A stretch of 33,221 nucleotides of DNA from Chitinophagaceae bacterium (GTDB taxonomy: Bacteria; Bacteroidota; Bacteroidia; Chitinophagales; Chitinophagaceae): contig JAICZH010000030.1 in assembly GCA_025933775.1 (NCBI GenBank), positions 1 to 33,221 of the forward strand, in the 5' to 3' direction. The notes under the pieces are model-generated. The model was not told the origin of the DNA. It was given only the letters and a program-made list of their open reading frames with translations, and did no database searches. Of this stretch, positions 1 through 8,220 are shown piece after piece. The position numbers and the translations under genes are program-made. The first letter of the stretch is position 1. Every line of letters begins with the position of its first letter.

Positions 1-142
1 AATAAAAAATCAGAATTTTTTTTAAACGAGACGATACATAATAGAACAAATAACATTCCCGAAAGCCTGTTAAAATTTTTTTAAGTATTTTCATTCTTCA
101 AAATGATTGCTGCATTGTTAATTTTAAATTTTTTTATTGATC

Positions 143-2719
143 ATGGATAACCAGTCCACACGCGGGTTGCAGCATTTTAGGAATTACGTTGGCATTAAGT
201 TTCAGCTGTATAACAGCTTGTTCACTTCATTGCCATTTCACCGAATTGAAAAAACAGGAATTCTTTTATCGCTGTTTGTAAACATTTGCGAAGAAGGCTA
301 TAAAAAAAAATTAAGCCCTGCAAAAATTATTGAAGATTTTTTTAAAAAACATACTTCACTTACATCTGAAGAAGATCAGACAGATGTGCTTTTCCGGTTT
401 ATTCAATTTGTAGAAAGACAAGTTGTATTATTTGATGCGCTTGAAGATGCCGCTTTCGTTCATGTAAATGATGTAGGGGGCGCCGGCACTTTAAAGCAAT
501 TAGAGCTGGAAGTTATTCAAAATAATAAAGTAGATGCCTTAGCAAAAAAGCTGGAGGATTTTTCAATAGAACTGGTGCTCACAGCGCATCCTACGCAGTT
601 TTATCCGGGCTCTGTTTTAGGAATTATTAATGATCTTTCAAAATCATTAACGCAAAATAATACAGCGCAGATAAATATGTATTTGCAACAATTAGGCAAA
701 ACGCCTTTCTTCAAAAAAGAAAAACCCACGCCTTATGATGAAGCGCTAAGCCTTATCTGGTATTTGGAAAATGTATTTTTTGCAGCGGCGGGCCGCATTC
801 GTACTTTTTTAAAAAATCAATTTCTACATGCCATTCATGAAAATAATCCTGTTATTAAAATGGGATTTTGGCCCGGTGGCGACAGAGATGGCAATCCTTT
901 TGTAAATACAGAAATCACTTTAAAAGTTGCTGATGCATTAAGAGGCGCAATTATAAAAAGCTATTATCTCGAAATACGCAAACTCAAGCGCCGCCTTACT
1001 TTCAAGGGAGTGGATACGCTTTTATCTGACTTAGAAAAAAAATTATATAATAATATTTTTATTCCCGGAAATAAAACACATTTAACTACAAAAGAAATAC
1101 TGGATGTATTAAATAATATAAGAGAAATACTTATTTACCAGCATAACGGATTGTTTCTTCATTTGGTGGATAATCTTATAAATAAAATTCATGTTTTTGG
1201 TTTGCACTTTGCATCCATTGATATACGGCAGGATAGTTCCATTCATAAAAAAGTATTTGAAGCATTAGCTGCTGCAGGCGATATTTTACCTGATGATTAT
1301 TTACAATTAAGTGATGATAAAAAAATAGAATTTCTTACTACGAATAATAAAATACTTTCTTCAATTGATTTTAAAGATCCCATTATCAACGATACATTCG
1401 AAAGCATTAAAGCCATAAAATTAATTCAGGAATATAATGGCGAGCCGGGCTGCAATCGTTACATCATAAGCCATAGCAGCAGCGCATTACATGTTTTGGA
1501 AGTATATGGTTTATTTATTTTATGCGGATGGAAAAAAGCAGAAATGCATGTGGATATTGTTCCCTTAATTGAAACGGTAGAAGATTTGCAAAATGCTGCA
1601 TCCACTGTAAAAATTTTGTATGAAAATAAAGAATACCGGAAACATTTGCAGAGAAGAAATAACACACAAACGATAATGCTTGGTTTTAGTGATGGCACCA
1701 AAGATGGCGGATATTTAATGGGCAACTGGAGCATTTATAAAACCAAAGAAGAACTTACTGCAGTTTCAAAACAATACGACATTGATGTGATTTTTTTTGA
1801 CGGGCGTGGCGGACCGCCTGCAAGGGGCGGCGGAAAAACACATAAGTTTTATGCATCTATGGGAAAAAATATTGCTAATAAAGAAATACAATTAACGATA
1901 CAAGGGCAAACGGTTAGTTCCAACTTTGGAACTATTGATGCAGCGCAATTTAATATGGAACAATTAATTCATGCCGGTATTTGGAATGATCTTTTATCCA
2001 ATAAACATATTACGCTTGAAAAAGATGAAGAAGCGCTTTTGCAGGAAATGGCTGATGAAAGTTATGATGCATACATCAAACTTAAAAATCATCCTGACTT
2101 TATGGATTATTTAATTCATATAAGCCCTTTAAAATTTTATAGCGAAACTAATATTGGCAGCAGGCCTGCAAAGCGAGGGGCAAGTAAATTAACCCTTGAT
2201 AATCTTCGCGCCATTCCGTTTGTGGGCGCATGGAGCCAGTTGAAACAAAATGTAACCGGCTATTATGGCGTGGGCACTGCATTGCAAAAAATGGAACACG
2301 AAGGAAAATTACATCAATTGAAAACTTTATATCAACATTCATTATTTTTTAAAACGCTTATTGATAATTGCGAAATGGCAATGAAGAAATGTTTTTTCCC
2401 GCTTACAGAATATTTAGCGAAAGATGAAAAATATGGTGAGATATGGAACATGATTTATAAAGAATATACTGTTACAGAAAAATATCTTTTTCAATTAACA
2501 GGCAAAAATGAGCTAATGGCTGATTATCCGGTAGAACAACAATCAATAGCTATGCGTGAAAAAATTGTTTTGCCTTTAGTAACCATTCAGCAATTTGCCA
2601 TTGAAAATATTCGTGAGATGGAAAAAGAAATGGTAAATAATAAATTAAAAGATACTTACGAAAAGCTGGCCATGCGTTGTTCATTTGGAATTATAAATGC
2701 AGGCAGAAATTCGGCGTAA
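143..2719 (+). CDS. ppc: Phosphoenolpyruvate carboxylase
   Basis: Cytosolic enzyme that carboxylates phosphoenolpyruvate with bicarbonate to oxaloacetate, refilling the TCA cycle. The 858-residue length is usual for the family. Visible signatures are LTAHPTQFYPG with the catalytic His near residue 149, the glycine-rich loop GRGGPPARGGGKTH near 553-567, and SRPAKRG near 674. The Gln after HPT (Glu in E. coli: HPTEI) and the PPA inside the loop differ from the proteobacterial form; I believe they are normal for the Bacteroidota branch, but that is from memory. The frame also opens with TTG at 137; I prefer ATG 143. No clear TAnnTTTG promoter is visible in the 142 upstream bases. The gene stands alone, followed by a tandem repeat element and convergent with a thioredoxin-like gene. 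Confidence 0.96.
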   Translation: MDNQSTRGLQHFRNYVGIKFQLYNSLFTSLPFHRIEKTGILLSLFVNICEEGYKKKLSPAKIIEDFFKKHTSLTSEEDQTDVLFRFIQFVERQVVLFDALEDAAFVHVNDVGGAGTLKQLELEVIQNNKVDALAKKLEDFSIELVLTAHPTQFYPGSVLGIINDLSKSLTQNNTAQINMYLQQLGKTPFFKKEKPTPYDEALSLIWYLENVFFAAAGRIRTFLKNQFLHAIHENNPVIKMGFWPGGDRDGNPFVNTEITLKVADALRGAIIKSYYLEIRKLKRRLTFKGVDTLLSDLEKKLYNNIFIPGNKTHLTTKEILDVLNNIREILIYQHNGLFLHLVDNLINKIHVFGLHFASIDIRQDSSIHKKVFEALAAAGDILPDDYLQLSDDKKIEFLTTNNKILSSIDFKDPIINDTFESIKAIKLIQEYNGEPGCNRYIISHSSSALHVLEVYGLFILCGWKKAEMHVDIVPLIETVEDLQNAASTVKILYENKEYRKHLQRRNNTQTIMLGFSDGTKDGGYLMGNWSIYKTKEELTAVSKQYDIDVIFFDGRGGPPARGGGKTHKFYASMGKNIANKEIQLTIQGQTVSSNFGTIDAAQFNMEQLIHAGIWNDLLSNKHITLEKDEEALLQEMADESYDAYIKLKNHPDFMDYLIHISPLKFYSETNIGSRPAKRGASKLTLDNLRAIPFVGAWSQLKQNVTGYYGVGTALQKMEHEGKLHQLKTLYQHSLFFKTLIDNCEMAMKKCFFPLTEYLAKDEKYGEIWNMIYKEYTVTEKYLFQLTGKNELMADYPVEQQSIAMREKIVLPLVTIQQFAIENIREMEKEMVNNKLKDTYEKLAMRCSFGIINAGRNSA

Positions 2720-2725
2720 GAAAAA

Positions 2726-2815
2726 ATAAAAAAGGGGCCGGATAAAAATCCACCCCTGTTATAATCCAATATCCTATGAAAAACCGAGTTGGAAGCTATG
2801 CAGCTTCATAATATT
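2726..2815 (-). ncRNA. Structured repeat element, copy A (sRNA-like or terminator)
   Basis: About 90 nt, almost identical to copy B at 2908-2995. Read on the minus strand it has a short hairpin (GAAGCT, loop, AGCTTC), about 40 invariant nt, then a hairpin of GGGGTGGAT pairing with ATCCGGCCCC (one bulged G), followed by a T-rich run. That last part is a good intrinsic terminator in the minus direction. On the plus strand the small hairpin followed by ATAATATTTTT could weakly terminate ppc. No family was recognised; it may be a dispersed repeat, a small RNA ending in its own terminator, or just a bidirectional terminator. No convincing promoter was found upstream on the minus strand. Confidence 0.5.
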
Positions 2816-2907
2816 TTTAATAGCTCTTTACTTTTAATTTTAGTGATAGACACCAGGTCTCATTAAAACGTTGCATCGGAGCAAATTATTACTTTAAATT
2901 TAAAAAA

Positions 2908-2995
2908 AGGGGCCGGATGAAAATCCACCCCTGTTATAATCCAATATCCTATGAAAAACCGAGTTGGAAGCTGCTGTTGCGGCTTCATAATATTA
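2908..2995 (-). ncRNA. Structured repeat element, copy B (sRNA-like or terminator)
   Basis: Second tandem copy of the element at 2726-2815, starting about 12 nt after the stop of the thioredoxin-like gene, so it can act as that gene's 3' UTR and terminator. The terminator hairpin is the same as in copy A except for one base in its loop (GGAT GAAA ATCC on the plus strand, against AAAA) and is followed on the minus strand by seven T. The small hairpin differs: here GAAGCTGC pairs with GCGGCTTC (one G-T wobble, 8 bp) instead of the 6-bp GAAGCT/AGCTTC, so the arm changed length while remaining a stem. The sequence between the hairpins is identical in both copies. Confidence 0.5.
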
Positions 2996-3007
2996 TTACA
3001 TGGCAAT

Positions 3008-3529
3008 TTACCACGATGATTTAAAAGTTGTTTTAAACACTTCAAAACTTTCAGTTTTGTAAGCCCCTTCTCCAAAATACTTCAAAATTGGTTCCATTTC
3101 TTTTGGTTCTAAAAATCCCTGTATTGAAATAGGCTCACTGTTATCATCAACAAATATTATTGTAGTTGGAAACCCAGGCTGCCCCGAAGTGGCATACATC
3201 GTAAAATCATTTACTTTATAATTTTCATTGTAGCTATACGATTTATTTTTCCAGTCAATAACACTTTTAGTTTCTGCATCTAATTTTACAGGGTAAAAAT
3301 GATCGTTGATATAGTTGATCACTTTTGAATTAGAATATGTTTTCTTATCCATTACTTTGCACCAATAGCACCAATTGGTATATAAATCTATTAAAGCAGG
3401 TTTTGGGTCAGATTGCATTTTTTCTTTCAGTTCGCTCATTTTTATCCATGCTAATTTATCATGCGCAGTTGATGTAACTTTGAAAGAGCATAAAAAAAAT
3501 AGAAATATTACTAAATTAAATTTTACCAT
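3008..3529 (-). CDS. Exported thioredoxin-fold protein (WCYWC)
   Basis: Thioredoxin-like protein of about 173 residues with an N-terminal hydrophobic signal peptide (KFNLVIFLFFLCSF), so it acts outside the cytoplasm. The redox motif is WCYWCK (Cys near 54 and 57), and GFPT near 121 supplies the expected cis-proline. The aromatic WCYWC centre is typical of DUF255-like and DsbD C-terminal-like thioredoxins and suggests a periplasmic thiol-disulfide role; the partner is unknown. The open frame continues upstream to 3598 without another convincing start; ATG at 3529 or 3538 puts the signal peptide at the N terminus. It is divergent from ubiX and followed by structured element copy B. Confidence 0.8.
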   Translation of the reverse strand: MVKFNLVIFLFFLCSFKVTSTAHDKLAWIKMSELKEKMQSDPKPALIDLYTNWCYWCKVMDKKTYSNSKVINYINDHFYPVKLDAETKSVIDWKNKSYSYNENYKVNDFTMYATSGQPGFPTTIIFVDDNSEPISIQGFLEPKEMEPILKYFGEGAYKTESFEVFKTTFKSSW

Positions 3530-3624
3530 TTTCAACATTACAATAGTAAACGTACGATTGATGTATTTTATTGGATTTAGAATAAAAAAATTATTCACGT
3601 TTAACTTATCTTTTTTTTAAAAAA

Positions 3625-3632
3625 TATTTTTG
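3625..3632 (+). promoter_or_regulatory. ubiX promoter -7 element
   Basis: TATTTTTG fits the Bacteroidota -7 consensus TAnnTTTG and lies 25 nt before the ubiX ATG at 3657. It overlaps the TTG at 3630 that an automatic start call would choose, which argues for 3657. The -33 region (GTTTAA near 3599) is only a weak match. Confidence 0.5.
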
Positions 3633-3656
3633 CACAAATGTGTAATTTTTTCATCA

Positions 3657-4217
3657 ATGCATAAAATAGTTGTTGCCATAACAGGAGCCAGCGGATCAAT
3701 ATATCCAAAGATATTGCTCAGTAAACTACAGTCGGTCAAAGATCAATGGTCTGCTCTCGGCATTATAATCACAGATAATGCCAAAGTTGTGTGGCAAACG
3801 GAATTAGAAAATAAAGATTATGATTCCTACGATGCAAAATATTTTTCTAAAAATGATTTCATGGCGCCATTTGCATCTGGCTCGGGCGATTACGATATTA
3901 TGATAATTATTCCTTGCAGCATGGGAACGCTTGGCCGCATCGCTTCCGGAGTTTCAGACGATCTTATATCAAGAGCGGCCGATGTTATTTTAAAAGAAAA
4001 ACGTAAACTCATTTGTGTAGTGAGGGAAACGCCTTACAGTCTTATTCACATTCGCAACATGGAAACGATCACCCTTGCTGGAGGAATCATTTGCCCGGCA
4101 ACGCCCTCATTTTATAGCAAGCCTAAAAATATTGAGGAAGTGGCGTCAACAGTGGTTGACAGGGCGCTTGATCTGGCGGGAATTAAAATTGAAACTTTTC
4201 GGTGGGGGAAAAAATAG
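3657..4217 (+). CDS. ubiX: Flavin prenyltransferase UbiX
   Basis: Makes prenylated FMN, the cofactor of UbiD-type decarboxylases, by joining dimethylallyl phosphate to FMN. The 186-residue protein shows the family motifs: AITGASGSIYPK at the N terminus (flavin-binding loop), PCSMGTLGRIASGVSDDL in the middle, and RETPYSLIHIRNM plus PATPSFYSKP towards the C terminus. Start taken at ATG 3657, which places the GASGS motif at the usual distance from the N terminus. No ubiD partner lies in this window, so the client enzyme must be encoded elsewhere. It has its own promoter element and is not obviously co-transcribed with the oxidoreductase that follows 96 nt later. Confidence 0.94.
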   Translation: MHKIVVAITGASGSIYPKILLSKLQSVKDQWSALGIIITDNAKVVWQTELENKDYDSYDAKYFSKNDFMAPFASGSGDYDIMIIIPCSMGTLGRIASGVSDDLISRAADVILKEKRKLICVVRETPYSLIHIRNMETITLAGGIICPATPSFYSKPKNIEEVASTVVDRALDLAGIKIETFRWGKK

Positions 4218-4313
4218 TTTGAAAACTGTATTTTTTTTAATTAATAATTAAGAAATTCAATAGCTTTAATTGTTCGGCAAAATTTCAATTCTTCACCTCT
4301 AAACAATTGCACA

Positions 4314-5669
4314 ATGCAAAATTCACGTCGCGAGTTTATAAAAAAATCTGCCATCACCACTGCAGGAGTTTACATGGGCGCTAATGCTTTCAGCGCTAAA
4401 AGTTATAAAAACATTATAGGTTCAAATGATCGTGTAAAAGTAGGCGTGGTGGGTTTTTCAGACAGGCATAGAAATTCTCATGCGCCTGCATTTATGAATC
4501 ATTACAAAGAATTAAATTTTGATATTGTAGCCGTATCAGATTTATGGAATAAGCGAAGAGAAGAAGGCGTTTCTTTTTGGAAAGATAAATTGCAGCATGA
4601 TATTATTGCCTGCCGCAACAATGAAGAAATGTATGATAAAAAATTGGTGGACGCTGTGTTCATCAGCACATCAGATTTTCAACATGCCTTACACGCAATA
4701 GAAGCAGTAAATGCAGGCTGCGATGCCTATTGTGAAAAACCTTTTGCAGAAACAATGGAAGACAATCGCGCCGCTTTGAAAACTATTAAAGCATCCAATA
4801 AAATTGTACAAATAGGTTCGCAAAGGAGAAGCGGCGCTAATTATATTGCTGCTGCTGATTTTATTCAATCAGGAAAATTCGGCCCTATAAAAATGGTGGA
4901 GCTTACGTGGAATGTAAATCAGCCGGGGCGCTGGCGCAGGCCCGCTTTGGTGGCACAGTTAAGAGAACAAGATACTGATTGGAAAAGATTTTTAATGAAC
5001 CGGCCAGCCGATAGTTACGATCCAAGAAAATATTTGGAATATCGTTTATTCTGGCCTTATTCATCAGGGCTTCCCGGTCAATGGATGAGCCATCAAATTG
5101 ATACGGTTCATTGGTTTAGTGGTTTGAAACATCCACGGAGCGCGGTTGCCAACGGTGGCATTTATATGTGGAAAGACGGAAGGAAAAACTGGGATACCAT
5201 TACAGCTGTTTTTGATTACGGTCCGGAAGATGATCCATCCAGTGGTTTCCAAGTTTCATTCCAGGCACGTATGGATAATGGTGATGAAAATCCTTCAGAA
5301 ATTTATTATTCCAATGGCGGCGAATTAAATTTAATTACTAATAAAGTTTCACCGCATGGTGGATTGACAAAACATTTTGCTGATGAAATGAATATGCAAC
5401 CGAATTTATTGCCTGAAGTAAATCTTGCACAAACTGAAAAAGTTGTTGCTTCGGCAAATACCGGCGGAGATAAACTAACAGACAACCATGTACGCAACTG
5501 GATGGAATGCGTTATCAGCCGCAAACAGCCACATGCTCCTGTGGAAGCAGGTTACAGCCATTCTATTGCCAACATTATGACCACTGCCGCTTCGCATACA
5601 GGTTTAAAAGCAACATTCGATGAAGCCACACAGGAAGTAATGGTAGGTGGCAAAGCTTTTAAATATTAA
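4314..5669 (+). CDS. Tat-exported Gfo/Idh/MocA family oxidoreductase
   Basis: NAD(P)-dependent sugar or polyol dehydrogenase-like protein, 451 residues. The N terminus carries a twin-arginine signal (SRREFIKKS followed by a short hydrophobic stretch), so it is probably exported folded with its cofactor; tatC lies in the same window. The Rossmann fold starts at KVGVVGF (43-48), and CEKPF near 140-144 gives the conserved EKP lysine. The region around WPYSSGLPGQWMSHQID is typical of the large exported Bacteroidota members. Substrate cannot be read from sequence. The next gene is a DUF6807 protein on the same strand, a frequent pairing that suggests shared carbohydrate-related work. Confidence 0.9.
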   Translation: MQNSRREFIKKSAITTAGVYMGANAFSAKSYKNIIGSNDRVKVGVVGFSDRHRNSHAPAFMNHYKELNFDIVAVSDLWNKRREEGVSFWKDKLQHDIIACRNNEEMYDKKLVDAVFISTSDFQHALHAIEAVNAGCDAYCEKPFAETMEDNRAALKTIKASNKIVQIGSQRRSGANYIAAADFIQSGKFGPIKMVELTWNVNQPGRWRRPALVAQLREQDTDWKRFLMNRPADSYDPRKYLEYRLFWPYSSGLPGQWMSHQIDTVHWFSGLKHPRSAVANGGIYMWKDGRKNWDTITAVFDYGPEDDPSSGFQVSFQARMDNGDENPSEIYYSNGGELNLITNKVSPHGGLTKHFADEMNMQPNLLPEVNLAQTEKVVASANTGGDKLTDNHVRNWMECVISRKQPHAPVEAGYSHSIANIMTTAASHTGLKATFDEATQEVMVGGKAFKY

Positions 5670-5696
5670 AGGAGTTTAATAAAGGATTTTTCTTTT

Positions 5697-5719
5697 CGTA
5701 TATGCGTAACCGTTAGTTA
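5697..5719 (+). repeat. 23-nt interspersed repeat, copy 1
   Basis: Contains TATGCGTAACCGTTAGTTA, preceded by CGTA. Identical to copies 2 and 3 except at the fourth base. Lies between the oxidoreductase and the DUF6807 gene. GTTAGTT inside the repeat can pair with AACTAAC at about 5742-5748. Confidence 0.8.
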
Positions 5720-5762
5720 GATGCCTGACTATCTGAAATAAACTAACTCCTGTAAAAAAATT

Positions 5763-6797
5763 ATGAAACCAGTACTAATATTTTTTGGATTTGTAATCGC
5801 TTATCATCCTATATCATTTGCCCAGAAAAAAGAAATGGTAAAAGTGATAAAATTAAAAACAGAAAATAAGATTGATGTTTTTATAAATAATAAACCATTC
5901 ACCAGTTTTTTATATCCTGATAGTTTGGAAAAACCAATTTTATTTCCGGTTCGTGGGGCCGATGAAACCATTGTTACCAGAGGGTTTCCGATTGACCCAA
6001 GACCCGATGAGCCAACGGATCATCCCCATCAAAAAGGTATTTGGTTTACTTATGAAAATGTAAATGGGCTCGACTTCTGGAATAATTCTTATGCAATCCC
6101 GGGAGAAAAAAAATATTTGTATGGATGGATAAAAACCGATAGCATTCTTAAAATTTCAGGCGGATTAAAGGGAATTATTGCGTATCATGCTAACTGGACC
6201 AATCAACGAAATAAAGTTTTGCTTGAAGAAAATACAACACTTACATTCAGCGGAACAGAACATCAGCGGATCATTGACAGAACAACGATTTTAAAAGCCG
6301 ATACAAACATAAATTTTACTGACGCTAAAGATGGTTTGTATGGAATGCGGTTGGCGCATGAGTTGCAAATTCCAAATACAACCAGCGAATCTGTTCAATA
6401 TGCGAATGATAAAAAAATACCGAAAGTATCTGATACAATTGCTAATGGAAATTATATAACCAGCGAAGGAAAAACCGGCGATGCTGCCTGGGGCACAAGA
6501 GCAAGATGGTGTAAAATATTTGCAAAAATAAAAAATGATTCCATAAGTATTGCAATGATCGATCATCCGCAAAACCCCGGCTACCCTACATTCTGGCATG
6601 CACGCGGCTATGGATTATTTGCAGCCAATCCTTTGGGAGAAAAAATTTTTACCAATGGAAAATCTATAAAAAATTTTCATTTAAACAAAGGCGAATCGGT
6701 TACATTTCGTTATCGGACAGTAATTGATTCCGGCAATAAAACGATTAGTGCAAAAGAATTGAATGAATTAGCCGATAAGTTTGCAAAAGAGAAATAA
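5763..6797 (+). CDS. Exported DUF6807 (PmoA-type) family protein
   Basis: 344-residue protein with a Sec signal peptide (residues 1-20, ending ISFAQKK). It resembles the Bacteroidota family annotated PmoA/DUF6807: conserved sites include PVRGADETIVTRGFPID, TDHPHQKGIWFTYENVNG and the C-terminal HPQNPGYPTFWHARGYGLFAANPLG. The name PmoA comes from a loose similarity to methane monooxygenase annotation; nothing here indicates methane oxidation. His-rich motifs (DHPHQKG) could bind metal or sugar. It follows the Gfo/Idh/MocA gene, and the two are often neighbours in Bacteroidota, so a role in processing an oxidised sugar or glycoside is plausible but unproven. It is flanked on both sides by copies of the 23-nt repeat. 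Confidence 0.85.
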   Translation: MKPVLIFFGFVIAYHPISFAQKKEMVKVIKLKTENKIDVFINNKPFTSFLYPDSLEKPILFPVRGADETIVTRGFPIDPRPDEPTDHPHQKGIWFTYENVNGLDFWNNSYAIPGEKKYLYGWIKTDSILKISGGLKGIIAYHANWTNQRNKVLLEENTTLTFSGTEHQRIIDRTTILKADTNINFTDAKDGLYGMRLAHELQIPNTTSESVQYANDKKIPKVSDTIANGNYITSEGKTGDAAWGTRARWCKIFAKIKNDSISIAMIDHPQNPGYPTFWHARGYGLFAANPLGEKIFTNGKSIKNFHLNKGESVTFRYRTVIDSGNKTISAKELNELADKFAKEK

Positions 6798-6801
6798 ATT
6801 T

Positions 6802-6824
6802 CGTGTATGCGTAACCGTTAGTTA
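6802..6824 (+). repeat. 23-nt interspersed repeat, copy 2
   Basis: Contains TATGCGTAACCGTTAGTTA, preceded by CGTG. It lies between convergent genes and reaches into rimO: the rimO stop codon (TTA on the plus strand, 6818-6820) is part of the repeat. Confidence 0.8.
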
Positions 6825-8128
6825 TGAATCACCACGCCTTCCAAATCATAATCAAAGGCATTTGTAATTTTTACATGCACAAAATCGCCCGGCGATAATT
6901 TTTTTTGTGAATGAACGATTACTTCATTATCCACTTCAACGCTGTCAAATTCGGTGCGGCCTACATATTTTCCGGCTTCTCTTTTATCAATGATAGCTTT
7001 AAAAATTTTACCAATTTTTTCTTCATTTTTCTTTAAAGAAATTTCCTGCTGCACTTCCATAATTTCTTGTGCACGTTGTTCTTTTTCTTCCGGCGAAACA
7101 TCATCAATCAAATTATAAGCGGATGTGTTTTCTTCATGCGAATAAGTAAAAATTCCTACGCGATCAAATTCAATTTTTTGTAAAAAGTTTTTTAATTCTG
7201 CTACATCATCTTGTGTTTCTCCCGGGAAACCCGCAATGAGCGTGGTTCTTAAGCAAATGCCGGGAATTTTACTTTTTATTTCAAAAATAATATTTTCCAT
7301 TTCTTCTCTTGTTATTTGACGCTTCATGGCTTGCAACATTTTATTGCTGGCATGTTGCAAAGGCATATCAAGGTAATTGCAAATGTTTTCTTTTTCTTTC
7401 ATCACATCAATTATTTCCATTGGAAATTTTGATGGATATGCATAATGCAATCGTATCCATTTGAGCCCTTTAATATCTGCCAGTGCATGAAGCAATTTTG
7501 GCAATTCTCTTTTTTTATAAATATCCAATCCATAATAAGTAAGTTCCTGTGCAATAAGCATAATTTCTTTTACTCCTTTACTTACTAAAAATTTTGCTTC
7601 ATCCACCAACGATTCAATTGAGCGGCTCATGTGTTTTCCACGCATTAAAGGAATGGCGCAAAAAGAGCAAGTGCGATTGCAGCCTTCACTTATTTTTAGG
7701 TAAGCATAATGATTCGGTGTGCTTAATACTCTTTCACCAACTAATTCTGCTTTATAATCAACATTAAATTTTTTTAAAAAAAAAGGTAATTCCATTGTTC
7801 CGAAAAATGCATCCACTTCAGGAATTTCATCTTCAAGATTTTGTTTGTAACGTTCGCTAAGGCAGCCTGTAACATAGACCTTGTCAAGCTTTCCGCGTTT
7901 CTTTAATTCTACTTGTTCTAAAATTGTGTTGATGCTTTCTGCTTTTGCCTTATCAATAAATCCACAGGTATTTACTACCACAATATTATGGTCGAGCTTT
8001 TTACTTTCATGTAAAACATTTACATCAGCAGCAGCAAGCTGGCCGCTCAATACTTCGCTATCCACCAGGTTTTTGCTACAACCAAGTGTGATAATATTTA
8101 CTTTATCTTTTTTATTTTTTGTTTTCAT
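6818..8128 (-). CDS. rimO: Ribosomal protein S12 methylthiotransferase RimO
   Basis: Radical-SAM enzyme that adds a methylthio group to an aspartate of ribosomal protein S12. The 436-residue protein has the N-terminal UPF0004 domain with three cluster cysteines (Cys17 in GCSKN, Cys55 in NTCGF, Cys89 in TGC), the radical-SAM motif CNRTCSFC (Cys150, 154, 157), and a C-terminal TRAM-like region ending DYDLEGVVIHN. LGCSKNLVDSE near the N terminus favours RimO over MiaB. It lies downstream of ftsY on the same strand with a 92-nt gap, as in other Bacteroidota. Its final codons and stop lie within a copy of the 23-nt repeat. Confidence 0.95.
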   Translation of the reverse strand: MKTKNKKDKVNIITLGCSKNLVDSEVLSGQLAAADVNVLHESKKLDHNIVVVNTCGFIDKAKAESINTILEQVELKKRGKLDKVYVTGCLSERYKQNLEDEIPEVDAFFGTMELPFFLKKFNVDYKAELVGERVLSTPNHYAYLKISEGCNRTCSFCAIPLMRGKHMSRSIESLVDEAKFLVSKGVKEIMLIAQELTYYGLDIYKKRELPKLLHALADIKGLKWIRLHYAYPSKFPMEIIDVMKEKENICNYLDMPLQHASNKMLQAMKRQITREEMENIIFEIKSKIPGICLRTTLIAGFPGETQDDVAELKNFLQKIEFDRVGIFTYSHEENTSAYNLIDDVSPEEKEQRAQEIMEVQQEISLKKNEEKIGKIFKAIIDKREAGKYVGRTEFDSVEVDNEVIVHSQKKLSPGDFVHVKITNAFDYDLEGVVIHN

Positions 8129-8139
8129 TTGCCACTAAT

Positions 8140-8220
8140 TACACGAATTGCACGAATTATTTTTATCGCATGAATGATATATCCACCAAACTAAAAAGCT
8201 GCACTTTCCCCCTTCGGGGG
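8140..8220. repeat. ftsY-rimO gap with repeat DNA and GC hairpin
   Basis: The gap holds a run resembling the common Bacteroidota spacer of repeated ATTCGTG/AATTACACGAATT words (8136-8160) and, right at the ftsY stop, a CCCCC-TTC-GGGGG hairpin (8208-8220). In the minus direction the hairpin follows the ftsY stop immediately; a T run comes only after about 10 further nt, so termination would be weak. Confidence 0.5.

Noticed and set aside
2776-3025. Small plus-strand frames MKNRVGSYAAS and MKNRVGSCCCGFIILL in the two elements, resembling leader peptides
   Set aside because: The differing hairpin changes length by 4 nt, so the peptides do not stay in one frame; the pattern fits RNA pairing better than coding.
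2863-3075. 70-codon minus-strand frame across element copy B
   Set aside because: It overlaps the end of the thioredoxin-like gene in another frame and is not kept in copy A; a by-product of the repeat.
5763-6797. Methane monooxygenase subunit from the PmoA label
   Set aside because: A soluble exported protein with a signal peptide and no multi-helix membrane domain; the label is historical.
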